Source: Trichobilharzia szidati (taxonomy: Eukaryota; Platyhelminthes; Trematoda; Strigeidida; Schistosomatidae). Taken from it: a DNA stretch of 64,000 nucleotides. The stretch is from positions 29,733,204 through 29,797,203 of the forward strand of contig OX235273.1 of assembly GCA_944472155.2 (NCBI GenBank), read 5' to 3'. Each line of letters opens with the position of its first letter. The first letter of the stretch is position 1. Below are positions 58,515-64,000 of the stretch, piece after piece. The position numbers and the translations under genes are program-made. The notes beneath the pieces are model-generated. The model was not told where the DNA came from. It made no database searches and was given only the letters and a program-made list of their open reading frames with translations.

Positions 58515-59100
58515 GTGAGTTAGGTAGTGATATTATACCGCATTATATAGTATTTCATTCTTCCCCACGCATATTGTGACCTATTGTACGATCAATCATT
58601 TCTCACGACTGTGAGCCGACTTTATTGTGTTAAAAATGTATAAATATCACGTGTAGTTTTCCTAATAAATGTACAGTATTTTACATTGACAGGCCAGCTC
58701 TTGTCTTTTGATATTTGCGTGGCTCAGTGAATCGGAAGGTACAACGGACAAATAGGCGTATTAACGTACCAGTCGAGTTCATTACCGTTATACAAATTAG
58801 CAGCTCAGCAGATATAACAAGTAGGCAGGTAGTTTGTTAGTAAGGTGATCGAAGTGATTCATGATTACGTGTTTGTCAGCATTTCACGCGTCGTCCATGC
58901 TTCCTTGTATATATGTGAGACTTTGTGAGAATAGGAGACTTGTTTGTATCGCTTAATTGGTGTGGAGCTGAGCTAAGAAGAGTTGAGCAGAGCAGAGGTG
59001 AGCAGAGCAGATGGGATCACATCTGACGTCTTTTCGCATAGAAAGCTATATTCAACTGGTGCGTGCATGCCTGAGTGCGTGTTCATGTGTCTATCTAACG
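58515..59100. repeat. inverted duplication, outer block of arm 2
   Basis: Reverse complement of 47,890-48,480. The internal boundary at the GAGTGAGTGAGT run (about 58,512-58,524) coincides with the arm-1 deletion junction. Confidence 0.85.
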
Positions 59101-59794
59101 TGTGTTTACAATGTTTGTTGACGTGAAACGCAGCAGCAGCAGCAAGGAGGTTGATTAGCTGGTGTCAATGTGAGTGTCAGTCAGTGTGTATCTGAGCGAC
59201 AGCGAGTGAGTGAGCGAGCGAACCAGCATGCCAGTGATGGACAGCTGGAGAGAAAGAGGGACGGAAGGAGATGTGGATCGTTTGAACCTCATTGAAAGTG
59301 TGAGTCTACAGAGAATTCAGTGTGTCAGTGAGTTCATCTTGTATGTGAATCTACGTATGTATAGGTGCACATATTCTTTTACGTCTATGTATTTGTAAGT
59401 GTATATATATGTTTATTTTTTCCTTGGGTTATGAGTGGAACATAAGGCTTGAACAACATATCACCATTTCACTCTTCGGAAAGAATGAAGAAGAGAGACG
59501 TCTGACAGGAATATCGATAGTAAAAGTAGTCAGGTTGTGTGAGTGGTGAATAAAATTTCCCCGCGTTTTTAGCTTGTATGTTTAAAATTTTATGATAGTA
59601 TGTTTCGGTTTTTCACTCTCTCCTCATCTGAACTGGCTTCTTGCATTCATGACTTCTAAGTCAACGAATAGAAGAAGCGTAATCATAAATTGAGTAGCTG
59701 ATGCACTGGTCTCTCGATCATGTCTACATATTCGACTGAGCATGACACTTCTGGGGGTATGTAGTCAATTTTATATATATATATATATATATAT
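59101..59794. other. unassigned spacer with a TA microsatellite
   Basis: GAGT/GAGC tetranucleotide runs at 59,200-59,225 and a TA dinucleotide tract at 59,771-59,796. No gene. Confidence 0.45.
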
Positions 59795-61040
59795 ATTGAA
59801 TGTGTACAGACTGGTATTTCCCCGACTTAATTGGAGGGAATTGTTCCAAGATTCATGATTAACGTACATTCTGTGTCAGGTAGTTTTGCTAAGACATCAC
59901 CACTGGGTTTAATTCTATCAGATTTTGCTCTAAGCGAAAATACAACCTTATGAACCGTAGATAGGATTTTATAAGGTCCTATTGGCAGTCTTAGCATTAG
60001 TCTTATGTCTGTATAAGATTGGAAAACAACTTGTAAGTGTAACGCTTCCATTTTCATCATTTTCACTTCTAAGACTTCTGTTTATTTGTCCTTCTATCTC
60101 CTTATTTCACATAAATTGCACCGACAAGTAGATATGTGGTCAGGTTTTTCTAAGGGAATTCCGCAAATATATCCGGCTTTTCTGCTAACACCATTGAATC
60201 AGATAATTGCATTGCGAATGGAACTTCGAGTTTTAGTAGTACATTTACAGTGCACTGAATTCTCTGGGATCAATTTCAACTACCTCTACGACTTCCTACA
60301 ATTTTGAATTTCCCTTTGTTCATGGTTTCCTCGTATCAATCTCAATTGTAGAGTTCGTTGCTTCACATTGGGAATGGATTCGACCGCCCTGTATCCGGTG
60401 TCACTTCGAGCACCAACTTCACATAGACACAAATTCTCGCAGAAAATCTTGGGAAACTTCATAAATTTCAATATTACTTGTTCATATTATTTTTAAAACG
60501 TCTGTCAGTTTCGGAGAATGACCCTTCTTGTTATAAATATGGACACCGATTTCCTTGGTTTGAGTCAGTTGAAAAAACCAGGAGGATCAATTATTTCTAT
60601 TTTGGCTACATCAGTAAAAGGAAACCTAGACCCAAATGAGTAGTGGTGCCCAAAACTACACTAGCCCGGAGCGCTGTTTTGCCGTAAAACAGACAGTTGT
60701 GGTAATAAAAATAAAGGCATTACCGAGGTTTACTTGTTTGGCATTCAAATAATTTGAATCCATGTAATTCACTGCGACGAAATGTGCTACTCAAAATTAT
60801 TTATAAGTATTAAAATATCATGTTGGTTAATAAGTGAGAGATGATAAAAGATTAAAAAAATGAGGAATTAATGTAGAAAATTGATGACAGCTACCATTAT
60901 TGTTCTGCATTCATCATCAGCTTTCTAACTGAGGCTATAAAATTCTCGTCGTCTACTCTGATAATGTTAAATTTGTCGTCTTTCTGATTGCCACTTTCAC
61001 ATTTTTTGGTTTTGTTCTCCTTTTGCCTTCCTTTCACGCT
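59795..61040 (-). repeat. LTR-retrotransposon-type relic, copy 2
   Basis: Colinear with 39,750-41,058. The minus-strand ORF 59,827-60,066 includes RLPIGPYKILSTVHKVVFSL and RAKSDRIKPSGD. This matches the 'GPYKV...(S)DRI..DRLKP' end of Ty3/Gypsy integrases of the kind known from schistosomes. The rest of pol is not readable. Confidence 0.45.
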
Positions 61041-61054
61041 TTCTGTATTGTTCC

Positions 61055-61150
61055 ACATCGATGAAGAATCTCACACTGGGACGAAACAGCTGTATAGTAC
61101 TCCCAGCTAGTTTTCCAATGGTTCTCTGACTAATGTCAGCTCATGATGAA
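61055..61150 (+). repeat. SMalpha-like SINE 3' part with hammerhead region
   Basis: 'GATGAAGAATCTCACACTGGGACGAAACAGCTGTATAGTACTCCCAGC...ttttccaatggttctctgactaatgtcagc' aligns with the 36.8-kb copy. The GGGACGAAAC half is intact; the CUGAUGA half is shifted and stem I is imperfect. The tRNA-like head is missing. Confidence 0.65.
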
Positions 61151-61494
61151 ATCATCCAACCAATCTAATAAAATCCCTACAAAAATCAATACTTGAAAAA
61201 TTAAATTAATTTCTTTCATAGTCAATCTGATTAGTGACATTCTCCATGGCGGTTATCAAGTCCTAAATATGAAATAAATGAACACCCTGAAATAGGGAAC
61301 ACAGAAGTATAACATCTTTGTCATTTTTAATATTTCAGTGCAATCTTGTTCATCATGCATTTCACTATTTCAATCATTCATATTTTGCTATGCTGAAGTT
61401 GATTTGAGTTTTCACGTGTAATTCTCAACCACAAGATGATTAGTTATATGAAACAGAAAACAGAAAAGAAAGTCACTCACAAACTGTTGATGCA

Positions 61495-61710
61495 TTATGA
61501 AAAAATTCCAACTAGAACTATTCCTGCGAAAAACACCATCAGAGAGAATCCAAAATAACCATCGGTATTTTTTGTCAGATCAGTCTTGATTTTGTATCCC
61601 AGAAGTAATCCCAGTGCACATACGAGAAGGCCAACACACCAAACAATCACGGTGACCATTCTTACCTCATACCTCGCGAGTACGAATAAAATAACAGCCA
61701 AAGTGATCGC
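61495..61710 (-). CDS. multi-pass membrane protein, last exon
   Basis: Minus-strand exon starting after acceptor ...TACTTACATATAG (phase 0) and ending at TAA. Its 71 residues contain three hydrophobic segments: ITLAVILFVLA; MVTVIVWCVGLLVCALGLLL; and GFSLMVFFAGIVLVGIF. Between the second and third is the polar loop GYKIKTDLTKNTDG. With the upstream exon (63,480-63,570) this makes four membrane passes. The family is not recognised; size and layout suit a small tetraspan-type protein. A GTAAGA inside the exon (after ARYE) could act as a donor, but the frame stays open and hydrophobic across it. Confidence 0.6.
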   Translation of the reverse strand, partial: AITLAVILFVLARYEVRMVTVIVWCVGLLVCALGLLLGYKIKTDLTKNTDGYFGFSLMVFFAGIVLVGIFS

Positions 61711-62248
61711 CTATATGTAAGTAGTTCAAATGAAAATAGAAGTGAGAATATGAATAGGAAATGAATTTCGAAATTAAAAATTTGTTTTGTAGGCATACCA
61801 ATTTCCATTCATCATGTCATTCACAAACCTAATTGAAGAAAATAAGTGTGCGATATACTTCTATCCATGAAGTAGGTAAAATGGGATGGTTGGAGGCAAT
61901 CAGTGCGAAACCTGCCTGGGTCTATGTTTTGTGCATGGTGCTAGTCATTCAGAATGCTTATCTGCGATCCAGCCTCAGTTTTTCGAACCTACGATATCTG
62001 GTGCTGTAGTCATATGCCAGCCCACCGAGACATTTGGACTGACGATTCGCCGACTTTAGAACAGATTAAAACCTGAAGACAGTGGAATTCTAGATCATTC
62101 ACCGTTACAGCCTCCTTCTGAAGTTATTCATTATGACCTCTGAGTGTTTCAGTATTGTTTTATCACTCACGGTAATTCTATTAATGTCATCACTATCACT
62201 CATCATGTCTCTGTATAACAAATTTTGAATTCTCTTTGTTGTATTTGT

Positions 62249-63403
62249 CACGTCTCTATATCTATACTTCATCGACTTTGAAAAGGCCTTCGACAGCGTC
62301 GATCGACTGGTGATTTGGCAACTACTTCGCTACTACAGGGTGCCATCGACAATTATACATCTCATCCAACAGCTGTACGACAATGCTGCATGCCAAGTAA
62401 TCCACAACGGGAAACTTACAGAATCCTTCGAAGTGAAGACGGGAGTAAGACAAGGCTGCCTACTATCGCCAATGATTTTCTTGATTGCAGTAGACTGGAT
62501 AATGCGACAAACAGTGGGCAATGAGGAAACAGGCATAAAATGGACACACACAAAAACTTGGAGGATCTGGACTTCGCCGATGATATATGTCTGATTTCCC
62601 ACAAACTGGAAGATATGCAAGCGAAAAGCAACAAGTTGGCAGAAGAAGCATCAAAGATAGGACTTCAGGTGAACATAGATAAAACAGAGGTGATGAAAAT
62701 TCCTGGGCAACACCACCAGCAGCAACAACAACAACTGACAACAATCAGCATAAATGGGAGGAACCTGAAAGAAACAACCTCCTTTACCTACCTGGGAAGC
62801 ATCGTTTCAACTACAGGCGGAACTGACGAGGATATCAAAGCAAGAATCGGAAAAGCAAGACAAGCTTTCACTACTCTCAAGTCTGTGTGGAGGTCAACAA
62901 CACTCAGCATCAAAAATAAGATCCGGATTTTCAACTCCAATGTGAAGTCAGTGCTACTATTCGGATCAGAGACTTGCACTGCGCGTCATAAAGAGCATCT
63001 CAAACAAACTACAGACCTTCATTAACAGTTGTCTTCGCTCAATACTCAAGATCAGATGGCCAGCCAGAAAAGATCAGCAACAGAGATCTCTGGGAGCGAA
63101 CCAACCAGGAACCGATTGTGAAACAAATAGGCAGGAATAAATGGAGATGGATTGACCATATTCTGAGGAAGCCATCAAGTGACGTCACTAGACAAGCCAT
63201 TGCTCAGTGGAACCCGAAAGGGAAGCGGCGAGTTGTTCGTCCAAGGGTGACTTGGAAGAGGTCATGTGAAGAGGAGATGAAAGCGTGTGCGCAGACATGG
63301 AGCCAGGTGAAGACTCTAGCAGAGTACAGAACGAAATGGAGGCGGACGGCTGAAGCCCTATGTTCCTCTAGGAATTAAAGGAAACAATAATAAATAAAAA
63401 TAA
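62249..63403 (+). mobile_element. 5'-truncated RTE-type retrotransposon with 13-bp TSD
   Basis: It starts at FIDFEKAFDSVDRLVIW (RT motif A) and continues through GVRQGCLLSPMIF, LDFADDICLISHKLED (the FADD catalytic block, about 62,565) and FTYLGSIVSTTGGTDEDIKA. The RTE C-terminus is IGRNKWRWIDHILRKPSSDV, then TRQAIAQWNPKGKRR (63,118-63,378), followed by an A/T-rich tail. Two frameshifts separate the three segments. The direct repeat TTGTTGTATTTGT occurs at 62,236-62,248 and 63,404-63,416. It is inserted antisense in the intron of the membrane-protein gene. Confidence 0.9.
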
Positions 63404-63479
63404 TTGTTGTATTTGTGCAAATAAATAGGTAAAAACATATGCACACCATTCATTGTAGGAATATATAGATAGAACTTAC

Positions 63480-63570
63480 ATACAAGCATAGGAAAATGAA
63501 TCCAAAGAATGGTTTATCTTGTGTTGCACCAACAAATAGCAGGACGAAGACAACTATAATGGCCAACGTG
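63480..63570 (-). CDS. multi-pass membrane protein, internal exon (91 nt)
   Basis: Minus-strand exon between acceptor ...TTTATGAATACAG and perfect donor GTAAGT. Phase 2 in, phase 0 out, matching phase 0 of the next exon at 61,710. It encodes TLAIIVVFVLLFVGATQDKP and then FFGFIFLCLY: one membrane pass, a short polar turn, and the start of the second pass. The 5' exons lie beyond the window or were not found. The 1.77-kb intron is mostly the RTE insertion. Confidence 0.6.
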
Positions 63571-64000
63571 CTGTATTCATAAAATGTTGAGAATGAAAAT
63601 GAAACAATTTGAAGTAGTTATTTTGGAATTAGAATTTCTGTACTAGTTAAAATTTATGCATAAATGTCACCTCTGTGGACTTGAAAAAATATCGAATTTC
63701 ATAATCTTTGGAAAGTTTTCCACGACATATAGTTATAATTAACATGAGTAGTAGTGAAGCATTCGGGTGAAATAGTAGTTCTTTCTAGCTGGTCGGCCTC
63801 ACTGTAGGCCACATGGAATGTTCCGATCATGGTGACCTGGCTAGTGAAACTGCTGCTTTACTTGTGTAGTTTCCAGACTACTCGTATCAATCTGTGGTTA
63901 AGACCTAGTTAACTACAACCGACGGTGTTAAACACATAAATAATTATTTCTATATTCTTTGTTTTCCTAGCAGAACTGCTGTGAGCGGTGAGAAATACGG
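63571..64000. other. probable intron at the window edge
   Basis: No exon recognised. The segment 63,880-63,920 has the end of an A/C-rich block without clear assignment. Confidence 0.35.

Overview
The window looks like nuclear DNA of a schistosome-type blood fluke. It is AT-rich and gene-poor, full of decayed retroelements, and its genes are broken into very small exons with GT/AG junctions. Supporting this are SMalpha-like tRNA-derived SINEs carrying remnants of a hammerhead ribozyme, several Penelope-like elements (PLEs: reverse transcriptase plus GIY-YIG endonuclease), RTE-type non-LTR elements, and a micro-exon gene (MEG) layout. No tRNA, rRNA, CRISPR array or prokaryote-style operon is visible. 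No similarity search was run; family assignments rest on motifs and recalled families.

Left part (about 0.5-31.3 kb, minus strand): the main finding is a probable MEG. A TATA box (31,313-31,318) precedes a signal-peptide exon (31,195-31,255, phase 1). Downstream lie about two dozen candidate exons of 6, 9, 12, 15, 51, 66 and 72 nt, each between AG and GT. Joined in order after exon 1 they stay open in exactly its phase, while both other phases meet stops. Between 11 and 17.6 kb, pairs of micro-exons sit in a degenerate tandem duplication. One unit was later split by a 1.29-kb PLE insertion (15,046-16,332). Large introns hold RTE, PLE and SINE relics.

Middle (31-47 kb): a 0.65-kb foldback lies between the MEG promoter and a TATA-led plus-strand ORF (32,407). 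Then come PLE remnants (35.8-36.7, 43.6-45.1 kb), a hammerhead-bearing SINE (36.7 kb), a short foldback with a 14-bp flanking repeat (38.4 kb), a shared LTR-type repeat (39.8 kb), an RTE relic (45.6 kb) and a second signal-peptide gene start in two small exons (46,881-46,889 and 46,665-46,712, minus).

Right part (47.9-59.1 kb): a large inverted duplication carries two copies of a secreted Cys/Gly-rich protein gene. The copy at 56.3-57.0 kb (minus) has TATA box, exon 1, exon 2 and exon 3; the copy at 48.5-49.1 kb (plus) has lost exon 1 and promoter through a deletion of about 1.6 kb. Between the arms lie a nearly full-length PLE with 261-bp inverted terminal repeats (50,828-53,838) and a broken Tnp2-like transposase (54.1-55.3 kb).

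Far right (59.8-64 kb): a second copy of the LTR-type repeat, then the last two visible exons of a multi-pass membrane protein (minus). Their intron contains an antisense 5'-truncated RTE insertion with a 13-bp target-site duplication.
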